DNA from: Pontederia crassipes
Lineage: Eukaryota > Streptophyta > Magnoliopsida > Commelinales > Pontederiaceae
Assembly (NCBI GenBank): GCA_030549335.1
Contig: CM060198.1
Coordinates: 59,783,453 to 59,847,452 of the forward strand
Direction of reading: 5' to 3'
DNA length: 64,000 bases
This document shows positions 10,236-22,104 of the stretch, piece by piece. Under the pieces are notes generated by a model. It was not told where the DNA came from and ran no database searches. It saw nothing but the letters and a program-made list of their open reading frames with translations. Both the position numbers and the translations under genes were made by a program. Position 1 is the stretch's first letter; each line of letters starts with the position of its first letter.

Positions 10236-13200
10236 ATGATGGAGACCTTGACCCCCGCCGGAGTTCCGATTACGTCGCCGGCGCCGATGGCCGACGTTGA
10301 CGCCGACTACTCGTTCGCAGTGGAGTACGACGGGCCCCCACTCTCGTACGAGATCCCCAGCGTCGTACCCATCGAGATCGAGCGGATCCCGATCGCCGCC
10401 CTCGCCGACCCCCTACCTGTGGTCGGGCTCCCCGTCGTGCACCCCTTGGCCACCACCGTCCCGGCGAAGAAGCCCTCTCCGCGGGACGCGGATCCCGCCA
10501 CCGCGTCCCCGACCTCCGTCATGGACGGCATCGACGCTGACGTCGGCAGCTCCGGCGCGCTGGGCTCGTCCGGATGCCCCGACCCTTCCACAGAGCTCTC
10601 TGAGGTCGTCGATAGCTCCGGCGCCGTGGAGTTCTCCGATGAGCTCAATGAGATGATGATTATTCCAGGCCGCCTCTCGACGGAATCTATTCTGAGCTCG
10701 GAGCTGGATTTCCGGTCGTCTGTTGCCTCCAGGAATGAGGATTATATGGATGATGCGGCGACCGGTCAAACCAGGAAAACTTTGTTGGTTACTTTCGACG
10801 AATTGGGGCAGACCAGCGGTTCCATGTCCCCAGCAGCAGCTCGATTTAGTTCAAGAGAGTTGTCGGAGGAATCAGAGTCGAAGATACGAAAGGGTGCTTG
10901 TTATCGATGCATGAAAGGAAGCAGGTTCACGGAGAAAGAGGCTTGTTTGGTTTGTGATGCGAAGTACTGCAGCGGATGCCTGCTGAAGGCAATGGGATCC
11001 ATGCCTGAAGGGAGAAAGTGCGTGATTTGCATTGGTTATCCGATACTCGAGAGCAAGAGAGATAGACTTGGAAAGAGTTCTCGGCTGCTGAAGAAGTTGC
11101 TGAGCTCGCAGGAGATCCAGCATGTCATGAAGGCCGAGAAAAATTGTGAGGCTAATCAACTTAGATCTGAAGACATTTGCGTCAATGGCAAGAAGCTCAG
11201 GCCAGAGGAGATGGTTTTGTTGCAAACGTGTCCGTGTCCTCCTAAGAAGCTGAAGCCCGGACACTATTGGTACGATAAGGTTTCAGGATTTTGGGGAAAG
11301 GTTAGCCCACAATTATGATGCTACTTCCAGAATCTCAAGTTTATTAAAAATTGCATTCCTGGATTTAAATACGTCATCTGTAGTTCTTGGATGATTTTTT
11401 CTCTTTCAACTTTTCACTTTCTATTGTTTCTACCATTTGCAATTGCCTTTAGTTCAAACTTCCGCAAACTTTCCGAAATTTCAGGTCAAGACTTGCTCAT
11501 ATATGTGCATATCTTGCATGTAGAAAACATGAGTTCTCTGTTCTTAGAATTTTCTTTTCGTGTTATCGTGCTCCTAACGGATGCAACGTGGATAAACTGA
11601 TCAATAGGTGGGACACAAACCTGACAAGATCATTACACCACATCTCAACATTGGTGGTGCCATTATGAGAGATGCCAGCAATGGGGATACTGGAATCCTT
11701 ATTAATGGTCGAGAGATTACAAAAGTTGAACTGCAGATGCTTAAGGTATAGAATGAGACGCATTATATGTCAGTATTTATTTTATATCATGTACATGGAG
11801 GTCAATTAGTCTGGATTTTTTTTCTTTATTGCAGTGGGCAGGTGTCGAATGTGCTGGGTATCCCCACTTTTGGGTAAATGCTGATGGGACATACATGGAG
11901 GAAGGGCAGAAGAAAGTGAAAGGTCAAATTTGGGGAAAGGTACAAGTACTTCTCTTACTTGTTCTTATTCTGTCTCTACGTATACTAACAGCAGAGTTGT
12001 TGTATATCTTTGTTTGGCAGCCGATAATGAAGATTGTATGCCCTATGCTGTCACTGCCAGTTCCTACAAAGTTTGTGAATTCTTCTGGTGAAGAGGTCAA
12101 CGACATGGTGAATAGAGCCTACCCGGAATACCTTGAGCAGAGAACACTACAGAAGTTTCTTTTGGTTGGGTACCATGGATCAGGGACGAGTACCTTCTTT
12201 AAGCAGGTGCAGGAAGCTTAAAACGCTGAACAATAGTTATGCACAAACAGATTTTAAAAGAATGAAGCACTCAGCACTTTACAAATTCACAATGTTCTAA
12301 AAAAAACCAGATGAGAATCATTCTCAGTCTTTGCAAAGTGGATGAACTGATAGATCCATTTTCATTCCACATTTTGTCTGCTGTTCACATGCGTAAATTT
12401 TATCTTCCTGATTGAGGATTGGATTTAGAAAAATATTCGTTCTGTCATCTGTATATTGTGAAATCTTTGTCATATGTCTTGTATGCCTTGAATGACCAAC
12501 AGGGCAGTTGTGGAAATTCCTTGTTTTCTAATATCTGTTTTCTGTTATATTCTGTGTTATTTGGGCAATTTTACGTACATGTTCTATAGCTTGTTGATAT
12601 CACCAATCTTTTCCTCAAAATTGAAACTAAATGAATGTTCTCCAGGCCAAGTTCTTGTATAAATCTGTTCCTTTCTCTGAAGAAGAACGTGAAGATATCA
12701 AGCTTATGATTCAAAGCAGCATATACAGCTATCTTGGTATATTACTCGAGGCCCGTGAACATTTTGAGGAGCAAAGTTTGGCTGAGAGAAGAAAAGAATA
12801 TGTTCATGCTTCAGGTAAAGACATAATAGAGCTATGTTTTTCCTTCTAAAAAAAGGTGTGTTTTCTTTTTTCTAATGTTGGTTGCTATGGAATCTTATCT
12901 ACTTCAGGTAGTTAATACAAGCGCCACACTCTGGAAGATTGTCCAAAATTAGAATACTAAAGTGACACATTTTCTTCAGATCTTTAATGCATTAGATAAC
13001 TTGTGTAAACCTTGTTGTCTCAGTAACTAGAAACTATCTGATATAAGTCCTTGTAAAATCAGGTAATGTTGAATCACACCAATCAAATGGCGTGACAGAA
13101 TATTCTATTGGTCCACGGCTGAAAGCATTCTCTGATTGGCTTCTCGAAGTCATGGCTTCTGGTAATCTTGAAGTCATCTTCCCAGCTGCTAGTCGTGAAT

Positions 13201-15802
13201 ATGCTCCACGTGTCGAGGAATTATGGAATGATCCAGCTATTCAAGAGACATACATACGGAGTAGAGAACTTCAATTACTTCCTGATGCTGCAAGTTATTT
13301 TTTGGAGCGGGTAGCCTGTTTTTCTTGATTTGTTTTGATGCTTTTATTTATTGCCTGTAATACTGTGTTAAGATCCCCAGTTTAGATTTAGCCTGAGATA
13401 CCATTGATGATCAATTTTAATGAATGCAAATTATATTTAAATATTACCTATGTGTTACTGTGGAACAGTAGATATGACCTGGCAGTTGAAAATAAGAATT
13501 ATTGACAATCATTCTTTTAGTGGAGTTGTGATTTTGATATTGAAGGTCGTGCTTAAATATGTGAACCCTTGTATTGAAGATTCAGAAACATAGTTTTTCC
13601 TCCTCATTAATGTTCTAATAGTTGGTTCGTTATTTTGACATGCCTAGTAGTATGGTCGTTCTTTTCCTCTTAGAACTTTACAAACCAAGTTTGGTATATT
13701 GGACGAGTGACATAACAAGTATAACTTGCAGCTTTCACATTACTTTAAAAAAATCAAAATTGCATATTTCATCAGCTTACATGACCGAAAACAGATATAT
13801 CCACTACTTTCATAAATCTTTATTTGTTTGTGTCAAGGCATCTTTAATGTCAGTCTGTATACTGTTCAGGATTGTGATATCAGGGAAAGCTATTTCACTA
13901 TTTTTGTTACTGGTGTAACACTATACCAAAGATATCACATGACAATACAATCTCACAGTTATCCTAGCTGTAATCCTTCACTGTTCTTCACATGCATGCC
14001 TCAAATTGAACCATCATATCATTTCAAAAAAAAAAAAATTGAACCATCATAGCAATTTATCGATTTTGCTAGCAGGCATGATACTTTATGCAACCCTTTG
14101 GATATTAGTTATTGTTTTTAATAATGATCTTATGTGCTTGTTTTGCTCTATCACATGCCTTTATCTTGGCTTGTATATATGTAGACATGTTTATATGTGT
14201 AAGAAAATTTTTGGTTTTTGTGGATGTATTTACCCTTTAAAAGTGGATTTGCATCAAACTTTGCACTTTTAAGAATTCAAAATTACACATGGATGACATG
14301 AAAACATATTGTCATCCTTCTCCTGTTCCCAAAAAGATCATTGTTGACTTCTCAGTGTAAAATGTGACAATTCTTAGTGGAGTGCATTTGGTGTAGTTCT
14401 TTCACTGTCTTCTCAATTATTCTTTAGTTAAATCATTGAGTACATTTCATGAGTCACTCTCATCTTTCTGTATGTTCAATGTACAGAAATTTGAGATGCA
14501 AACTTTTGGAAGAACATCCTAAATTCGATTTTTTTAAAAAAAAACAACTAATAATAAATTTACTAGTTACTTCCTCAGGTTGTTGATATATCTAGAGTGG
14601 ATTATGAACCTTCTGACATGGACATCCTCTACATTGATGGAGTAACTTCCACAAATGGTCTAGCTGCTACAGACTTCACCTTTCCACCATCTGCTTCTCT
14701 AGGAGGTGGTATGGATGATGCAGATCAGCAGGATATTTTACCTAGGTATGTATTTTTTTTCAGTGGTGAAAAAGTCGAGGGACTGTTATTGGTATGAAAA
14801 GCTGCCAATTTTGTTGGAAACTACTGACATATATTCGAAAAAGCTAAATTAAGAAAAAATGTGAGGCGATCTGTTTAACTTACAATATTTGGAGCATAAC
14901 AAAATTCTCCTTAAGTATGAACCATTTCTTATATAGAGGTTGCATGCCAACTTTAATTAATGTTACTCTCATATTTTCTAATTTTGGTTAGATTTTGAAC
15001 TTTTTAAAATTCCTCCTCCAAGCTTTAAAATTTTTTACATATGCTCTTGTAATTTGTAATGGTTCTGTTTTGCTATTGGCATGTTTTCCATTCAAAGGTC
15101 AAACAATCATGGCCATAAGCTGTTAATTGACTTACAGGGTCCATGGTTTCCTATTTGTGGTGCACGTAGCATGCATTGTTGATTGCATCCTTATGTACTT
15201 CTTTCAGGTGCCAGCTCATCAGAGTTCATACGAGAGGCTTAGGAGACAATTGCAAATGGCTGGATATGTTTGAAGATGCACGGATGGTCCTCTTTTGCAT
15301 ATCCCTTAATGATTATGATGTGTACTATGAAGATGCAAATGGGATGGTAATCAACAAGATGATGGAGAGCAAGAAACTTTTTGAGAGGATAGCTGGTGAT
15401 GCAAACTTGGATAGTGCGGGATTTCTACTGGTACTCAACAAGTTTGATCTTTTTGAGCAGAAGCTCAGCACCGCCCCACTATCTTTATGCGAATGGTTTT
15501 CTGACTTCAGTCCAGTGTCAAGTAGTAAGCAGTCCAATAGCAGCAACAGCCGTAATATCAGCCATGGTGCCACCCCAGCTCAGCTAGCATTTTACTATAT
15601 TGCCGTAAAATTTAAGAGGCTCTTTTCCGCATTAACCGGGAAGAAACTATATGTTACTTCTTCTAATGGGTTGCAGTCAGATTCCGTGGACGCAGCACTT
15701 CGATATGCAAGAGAGATTCTCAAGTGGGAGGAAGAGAAACCAGTGTTGGGTTCAATGGAATCGATTTATAGCACCACCGAACCAAGTTCCTACTCTCCCT
15801 GA
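10236..15802 (+). CDS. XLG: Extra-large GTP-binding protein (XLG, plant unconventional G-alpha)
   Basis: XLGs are plant G-alpha-like proteins that pair with G-beta/gamma in immunity, root and stress signalling at the plasma membrane and nucleus. Eight exons fit GT-AG and keep phase: 10236-11300, 11608-11745, 11835-11939, 12021-12206, 12646-12814, 13063-13310, 14579-14745 and 15208-15802. They total 890 aa, a normal XLG length. The N-terminal region has [12 protein letters not shown] (about 30-41), typical of XLG1-type proteins. A cysteine-rich block (about 222-265, [19 protein letters not shown]) precedes the G domain. The P-loop-like GYHGSGTST (486-494) lacks the classical GKS lysine, as is usual in XLGs. 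The G4 motif NKFD is at 770-773. No frameshift or premature stop is seen. The paralogue number is inferred only from the N-terminal motif. Confidence 0.95.
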
Positions 15803-16569
15803 ACACGTGGATAAAACATTTAGTTTGTATATAGTTTCTGTTTCTTAATGCACACAAAGCCTTCACTCTGTGTATTCTTTAGTCTCGTATAGATTGAACG
15901 GAAGCGATAAGCTTCCTTCAGCTTCCCACGACCCCCCTTGTATTTAGTAACATCTTTGTGGTTTGCCATCCGATGCGAGTTTTTAGCTGATACAATTAGA
16001 AGCATATTTGATTATTCCTTTGTTGGGAATTACTTGTTCGCCCAGTTGACTGCATCAACTTTGATGTCATGTAAGTAAAGCAAATAGATCGATGAAGCCA
16101 CCTCTCCTAGTCTGATGGACAATTTTCAGTCTAAACTTTGTTCTTGTTCTGCATTACCTAAGATGATAAGACTTATTTAAACTGTGAATTTAAAGTTATT
16201 CCCGTGATGCGGATGTTCTGGATCATATGATCATTAAGCGTTAGCAATTTTAGCGGGACATAAATTTTTTCTCTATTTTTATATAATAATTGATGAGATT
16301 TATAAAAGTCTCTTTAATTTTTTAATAAAATAATAAATATATGTTAATAGTCATTCAAGTATAATCAATTAAAAATAATTTAAATAGAATGTTCTATTGT
16401 CCAATACTAAAAATCACATAAAATAACTTCTAAAAAAATTTTATTAAATTTAAAATAATTCAATACTAATCTCGTGAATTAGAGCCCTACAAGACAGGGG
16501 AAGCTCGAAGTAACCTCAAGGACATTTCTCGCCAACACCGTTCTTGCCATCGACGGGGATCCAAAAAAA
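15803..16569. other. XLG 3' flank and AT-rich spacer
   Basis: The first few hundred bases after the XLG stop are the expected place for its 3' UTR; no polyadenylation site could be fixed. The rest is AT-rich, and no gene was recognised. Confidence 0.4.
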
Positions 16570-17000
16570 CTAGAGTATTCACGGGTCGAGTTGGATTGGA
16601 TTCGTGAACAAATTCGATCCGATCAGTTGAGGGTTCAATTCGATCCGATCAGAATAGTCGGATTATCTGACCATCAAATTTTATTTTTTTTTTATAATTT
16701 TTTACTATTTTATATTTATTTAATATTTATTTTAAGATCTAAAATAAGTTTTCTAAATATTTAAATATTATTTATGCATTTAGAGTATTTTATTTCAATT
16801 TTTAAAATTTTTAAAGTAAATATAGGTTCAAGTTTAAATAAATCCAAGAAAAAAAATTAAAAAATAATAAAAATAATCGCGTCATAGGATTGGGCCAGAT
16901 TAACTCGGATTGAAAAATTCAATCCATATCCGATCCGACCACCAACCCGTTGAATTGGATCGGATCATCGAATTCGCGGGTGACACGGTGAACATTCCTA
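16570..17000. mobile_element. hAT-type MITE, same family as 8079-8581
   Basis: The left end tagagtattcacgggtcgag and the inverted right end taggaatgttcaccgtgtca are imperfect inverted repeats of the same type as the 8079 copy. The interior has the same layout: gatccgatc-rich ends and an AT-rich core. Flanking octamers caaaaaaa (16562-16569) and caaaaaat (17001-17008) match at seven of eight positions, although the A-run makes this weak evidence. It is non-coding. Confidence 0.6.
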
Positions 17001-17618
17001 CAAAAAATGAAAACAGTGGGAGACACACGGTGTAGACGGCAACAGCGGCAACCTCCCACGAAACTCAATTGATGATTCTTTTTTCCCATCAGCCGTAATC
17101 AACATATATACTTCTGACTACTACTACGTATGGAATGGGCAAGCTCTTGCTAATAATATATATATTATATGTTTGTCCATTTTTTGCTGGTATCAATAAA
17201 ATCAGAAAGAAAACTAATCGAATATAGGATGTTAGATGAGGAGATTGGGATAGAATCTTTAACAAGCCTAGGATTTGAAACTTTCTGTATGAAGACAAGA
17301 ATGTTACATCACCAGCCCTGCAGCTATTGCTGGGCTTGCAGTTCTTCAACTTGTATATGATGCCAACTCCCAAATATTATAAGCATTTATAATCACAACG
17401 GACAATTCAGAATAAACATGACCACTTTTCTTTTTTGCCATGGCAAATATAGTGATTTTCTCGTTTGGCATGGAAGTGATAAATGACTTTTTTTTTAATT
17501 TAAGTAATATTTCGAATTTGAGTTTTTGAATTGCGTGAATTAGACCGTCGGCACGGTGCTAAAAGAAATTGATTCCCTTTTTTTATAGGTCAAAAGAGTG
17601 ATTTGATCTGAGATATCT

Positions 17619-17978
17619 GTTAATTAGTGCATTGAATCCTATTTTAATTGAAAATTTGTTTGGATTCCAAGAAGTAAAAGGAAACTTGTCTGACATATTT
17701 TGTATATTTTTTTATTATGAGATTGTTAAGGAATTTATTTATTTTCTTATTACAAGGTAGGTGTCATATGTTTGAGATTAATATAGAGTTCTAGTTGGTC
17801 TCTAATTTTTATCATCTGTTAAAGGGAGTGCCTATATAAACTCTCCAGGGATCCAAAGAGAAAACAATCTGATCTTGTAATCCTCTTCTATTTTTTTCAT
17901 CTAATAAAATTCTACGTCGCCTTAAATTTCTCAGGTTTTCTCGCGTTGCATAATTTCTCTCATGCAGAAAGCCTAACA
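17619..17978 (+). repeat. 5' LTR of the TNT1-like copia element
   Basis: It starts tgttaattagtgcattgaat and ends gcctaaca, giving the expected TG...CA ends. A tatataaactc promoter-like sequence lies near 17833. It aligns along its length with 20435-20785. Confidence 0.75.
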
Positions 17979-18054
17979 AACTAGTATCAGAGCAATGCTT
18001 TATCGTCGATCCTCCGTCAGACGTAGAGATAACATCGCATAACGTGAACATTGA

Positions 18055-20377
18055 GAAATTCACGAGACGAAATAGTTTTAGTATCTAGCAAATCAAGATG
18101 AGGACACTTCTGAAACAACATGGAATCTCGGCGCCGCTCACGAAAAGGAGTCCGAACTCGTAAGTTTGGCGGCACAGAAAGAGAAGACGTACTCAATGAT
18201 CTTGTTGTGTCTGACAGATGAGGTTATTATCGAAGTCGTTGATAAAAAAATAATGGCCGGTCTATGGTTAAAACTTAAGAGTCTCTACATGACAAAGTAT
18301 CTGACCAACAAGTTGTTGTCGAAGCAACATCTGTTCGCTCTCCGCATGCAAGAAGGTACCTCTCTGAAAGATCATCTTGATCAGATGAATACTCTGTTGA
18401 TAGAATTACGAAATATAAATGTGAAGATTGAAGACAAAGATGTTGTCCTACTTTTATTGGTGTCTCTTCCTTTGTCATACGAAAATTTCATTCAGTCTGT
18501 TATCACCGGAAGAGACATAATTACTTTGAAAGAAGTAAGATCGAGTTTACATACTCATGAACTTCGTTATAAGGCATCTGGCAAGGCTGTGGAGACTCAG
18601 ACTACAAGGTTGGTAACAACCGCGGAAAAGACAAACCCTAAAAAGGGTAAGTCGAAGAAGAACATCAATCCAAAGGACATCTGCAACGGCAAAGAATCGG
18701 ATCATTGGAAGAAGGATTGCCCCAAGAAGAAGAATAAAGACACAGTTACTGCAGTAGCTCACCAGAATAGCGAATCTGATAATGATTTGACTCTTATGGT
18801 GTCTGATCAGAGATGTTTGAAGAAGAATTGAGTTCTCGACTCAGGATGTTCCTATCATATGACTCCGCACAAAGAGTGGTTCTCAACTTATCAGAATATT
18901 GATGACGGAAATGTCATCATAGGCAACGATGCAACCTGTAAAATAATTAGAATCGGCTCAATTTAGATCAGAAGTCATGACAATCAGGTGAGGACATTGA
19001 CAGAGGTCCGTCATGTTCCGCAACTGAAGAAAAATTTGATATCGTTACGAGTTCTGAACTCTAAAATATGTCGGATGAATGCTGCAGAAGATGTTCTTAT
19101 GATCACCAAGGATGACGTTGAAGTCATGAGAGGAGTCAAACAAAAGTTCTTGTACATACTACAAGGCACAATAATTTATGGCGTGACTGCAGTAGGCAAT
19201 TCGTCCAAATCAGAATCAGAAGCATTCAAGTTGTGGCACATGCGACTTGAACATATGAGTCAGAAAGGGATGAACATCCTCAGTAAACGCAATCTTCTAG
19301 ATGGTCAGAAGATATCTGAAATCGAATTCTGCAAGCACTGTATTTTTGGCAAACAAAAATGACATCAATTCAGCAAATTCGTGCGCAAGACGAAGGCAAC
19401 ACTCGATTATATCCACGCTGACTGTTGGAGCTCCTCTCGTATTCCATCTCTAGGAGGTTCTAGATACTTCCTATCTGTGATAGATGATTACTCAAAAATG
19501 ACATGTGTATTCATGATGAAGCACAAGAGCAAGGCATTCGAAACTTTCAAACAGTGGAAGACTCTGGTGGAAAATCATACATCGAGAAAGGTGAAACGCT
19601 TTCGTGCAGATAACGGCTTAGATTTCTGTTCGTCTGAATTTGATCAATTCTGCAAGGATGAAGGCATTGCGAGACATCGCACCATCAGAGATACACCACA
19701 GCAGAATGATGTAGCAGAATGCATGAATAAAACTCTTCTAGAGAGGGCACGGTGCATGCTCTCTAATTCTGGTTTGAACAAGTCATTCTGGACTAAGGCT
19801 GTTAGCACAACATGCTATCTTATCAATCAAAGTCCTATAATCGCGATCGATATGAAGACTCCTATTGATGTATGATCAGTTAATCCCGTTGATTATACTA
19901 ATTTGAAAGTATTTGGCTATCTAGCATGTTATCATGTTAATGAAGAAAAGTTAGAACCAAGGACTAAAGAATGAGTCTTTGTGGGATATGGTGCATGTGT
20001 AAAAGATTTCAGAATTTGATCTCTTTCGGAGCACAATGTTATTCTCAGCAAAAATATATCTTTTGATGAGATGTTTATGCTCAAGCAAAAATCAGATGTT
20101 GTTGACTCAGAAGAGGAGGGTGTCAACAAATAGGTGGAGTTTGGATTAACTCCAATTCAAAATGAGGGAGAAGAATCTCATCAAGCTGAACAAGTTGAGG
20201 AGCAAACAGAAGAAGCAACGACGAGTCTAGCTGCAGGACGTGCTCGCAGGTAAGTAGGTCCTCCTAAGCGTTATAACTTTGAGGATATGATTGCATATGC
20301 ATTCCAAGTAGTGGAAGATGTGGAATCGCTAGATCAAACTACAAGGATGTTATCGCATGTGCAAAATTAGAACAGCG
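18055..20377 (+). pseudogene. Copia gag-pol remnant (gag, protease, integrase)
   Basis: Gag is readable at 18166-18831 (DUF4219/UBN2-like, LSKQHLFALRMQEGTSLKDH). It ends in a damaged zinc knuckle (CNGKESDHWKKDC) in which the second cysteine of the CX2C pair is lost. A protease-like VLDSGCSYHMTP frame follows near 18833-18868, after an in-frame stop. Pre-integrase lies at 18988-19362. The integrase core at 19381-19875 contains the D...DNG...E pattern, but the usual AERMNRT reads AECMNKT. Stops at about 18829, 18964, 19360, 19873, 19971 and 20130 break the frame. This is a dead copy. Confidence 0.85.
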
Positions 20378-20434
20378 AGTGGCGGCAGATAATATTAGAT
20401 ATTTGATTGTAGGATTTAATTCAAGATGAAGATT

Positions 20435-20785
20435 TATTAATTAATGCTTTGAATCTTATTTTAATTAGAAATCTATTTGGATTTAAAAAGTAAAAGAAAA
20501 CATGTATGACATATTTTATGTATTTTCTTATCATGAGATTATTAATGAATTAATTTATTTTCTTACGACAAGGTAGATGTCCTATATTTGAGATTAATAT
20601 AGAGTCTCAATTGATTTCTAATTCCTATCATCTGTTAAAGGAAATGCCTATACAAACTTTTCAGAAGGTCCAAAGATTTTATAATCCTCTTCTGTTTTTT
20701 TTTTCATCTAATAAAAATTTGCATCGTCTTAAATTTTTCAAATTTTTATACGATGCATAATTTGTCTCGTGCTAAAATATGAATT
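20435..20785 (+). repeat. 3' LTR of the TNT1-like copia element
   Basis: It aligns with the 5' LTR through ...tcatctgttaaagg..., ...tcatctaataaaa... and ...gatgcataatttgtctcgtg. Its first dinucleotide has changed from TG to TA, and the end after 20780 is blurred. No clear target duplication was found. Confidence 0.7.
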
Positions 20786-20974
20786 GGCATAAAAATTTTA
20801 CATGCGCAACACTTTAGCCTTTAGCAATTGAAGTAATCGATCACCTTGGGGACATTTAACTAATAATACAAGAGATCTCTCTGTACACATAAATTAAGAT
20901 GTATGGAAATATTTATATACATTTGCAAGGTACACAAATGGTTATAGATCCAGCAACTCCGCAGACGCGTGTCA

Positions 20975-21235
20975 TCAGCTGGGCGCGAACCTATCCATGA
21001 TCATGCACATGGCGTCCTCCGACAGCCGGGAGCTCCTCCTCCCTTGCCTTTTGTTGTTGCCAGCTCGATCTCTCGCCGCCTCCCTCGCCGACACGCCCTG
21101 CTGCTCTTTTCTTCCCCCGCCTTCTTCCTCTCTGGCACCTCGCCGGCCACCGCTCGACTCGTCCCCCTCCCGACGTGCTTCCCCCTGCAGCTTCCAGAAC
21201 CCGGTCACAGCCCACACTCCATTGAAGCCAGACAT
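20975..21235 (-). CDS. Small plant protein of unknown function with C-terminal LSEDAMCMIMDRFAPS
   Basis: This is an intronless 86-aa ORF that starts at an ATG at 21235. The N terminus is MSGFNGVWAVTGFWKL. The middle is low-complexity and Arg/Glu/Gly-rich, and the C terminus is compact (RRSSRLSEDAMCMIMDRFAPS). A hydrophobic/acidic C-terminal box after a variable linker looks like a conserved motif in a small plant family, but I cannot name it. A TATA box on the same strand (TATATAAG, 21332-21339) lies about 100 bp upstream, a sensible distance for a short leader. No signal peptide or membrane segment is seen. The GC-rich ORF contrasts with AT-rich flanks, which supports a real gene. Confidence 0.6.
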   Translation of the reverse strand: MSGFNGVWAVTGFWKLQGEARREGDESSGGRRGAREEEGGGRKEQQGVSAREAARDRAGNNKRQGRRSSRLSEDAMCMIMDRFAPS

Positions 21236-21331
21236 CGCTGCTTCTTAATTAGTTACGTCCCTTCTCCTCTTTTCGTCCTGTACGTATCGATGCGTAGACG
21301 ATGGAAGGCGCAGACTGTTCACAGGGCTTCC

Positions 21332-21339
21332 TTATATAA
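21332..21339 (-). promoter_or_regulatory. TATA box for the 86-aa ORF
   Basis: The minus-strand TATATAAG lies 97 bp upstream of the ATG at 21235, so a start about 30 bp downstream would leave a leader near 70 nt. Confidence 0.55.
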
Positions 21340-21399
21340 TACGCGACAGGGCTGGGGGGTGCTAATGAGTGTTCTAGAATCATGCATATGCGAACGGTT

Positions 21400-22100
21400 C
21401 GATGGGGATTTGTAGAGGCGAAGGCGAGAGGAATCGTCCGCTGTCCACGTTAACAGTGGAACTGCGTGCGCTGATTTGCTCACGAGGTGTGCGGGGCCGC
21501 GTCCGCGTCCTCGTCGTCGCAGCGCCTCCTCTTGTTCTTATCTCGGTGGCGCCCGCGTCGTCGGGCGACGGAGGGCCAAGCGAAAGCGGTAGGTGCCGTT
21601 GGCGCTTCGCTGGCGTGGGAACCGCTGACGGATATGCTTCCGCGTGATTCCTGCGGAATAAGGAATAAGAGAGGGGAATAGTTTATGTTATAGGTATAAA
21701 TTTCAACACGCGAAAAGAGAGAGGAAAATAAGTAACAAGGGGAACAAGGTTGTGGACGTGCATGGTTTCGTGAAAAGTGTGGTCGTCGCTGGGACGTCGC
21801 GTGCGGCTCTGTACAAGTTAGATCTTTGTTGAAACGTAGGGGGAAAATACTGGTCATATTTGCTTTCTGGAAGATCTCCCCCAAAATAAAATCTATGGTT
21901 ACGTCCAGAATAAATATATGCATATATGATATCTATATGCATATAAAGATATTTTTCAATGTAATTCTTTTTAAATTTAATTTGTTGTTTTTGACCTTTG
22001 TCCCCGCTTTTTCCAACGTCTCACGTATTTATTTCTGCCCTTTAATAAATTCCAATTGGGCTTTTTTTTGCCTTTTCAGAACACATAAAATCGAGATCCG
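21400..22100. other. Upstream region of the small gene, no other gene seen
   Basis: A GC-rich patch (21400-21640) grades into AT-rich DNA. Open frames exist on both strands but show no recognisable domain. They are most simply explained by high GC. Confidence 0.4.
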
Positions 22101-22104
22101 ATAA

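Larger units (their letters stand above)
17619..20785 (+). mobile_element. TNT1-like Ty1/copia retrotransposon, RT/RNase H deleted
   Basis: Two related LTRs flank a broken copia polyprotein: about 17619-17978 and about 20435-20785. A primer-binding-site-like ctagtatcagagc (17981-17993) follows the left LTR. Domain order is gag, protease, GAG-pre-integrase, integrase, and then a spacer. The spacer resembles the linker before reverse transcriptase (PPKRYNFEDMIAYAFQVVEDVE near 20255-20320), but the sequence jumps to unrelated DNA and the 3' LTR. Reverse transcriptase and RNase H are missing, so the copy cannot move by itself. The LTRs differ by many substitutions and small indels, so the insertion is old. 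Confidence 0.85.
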
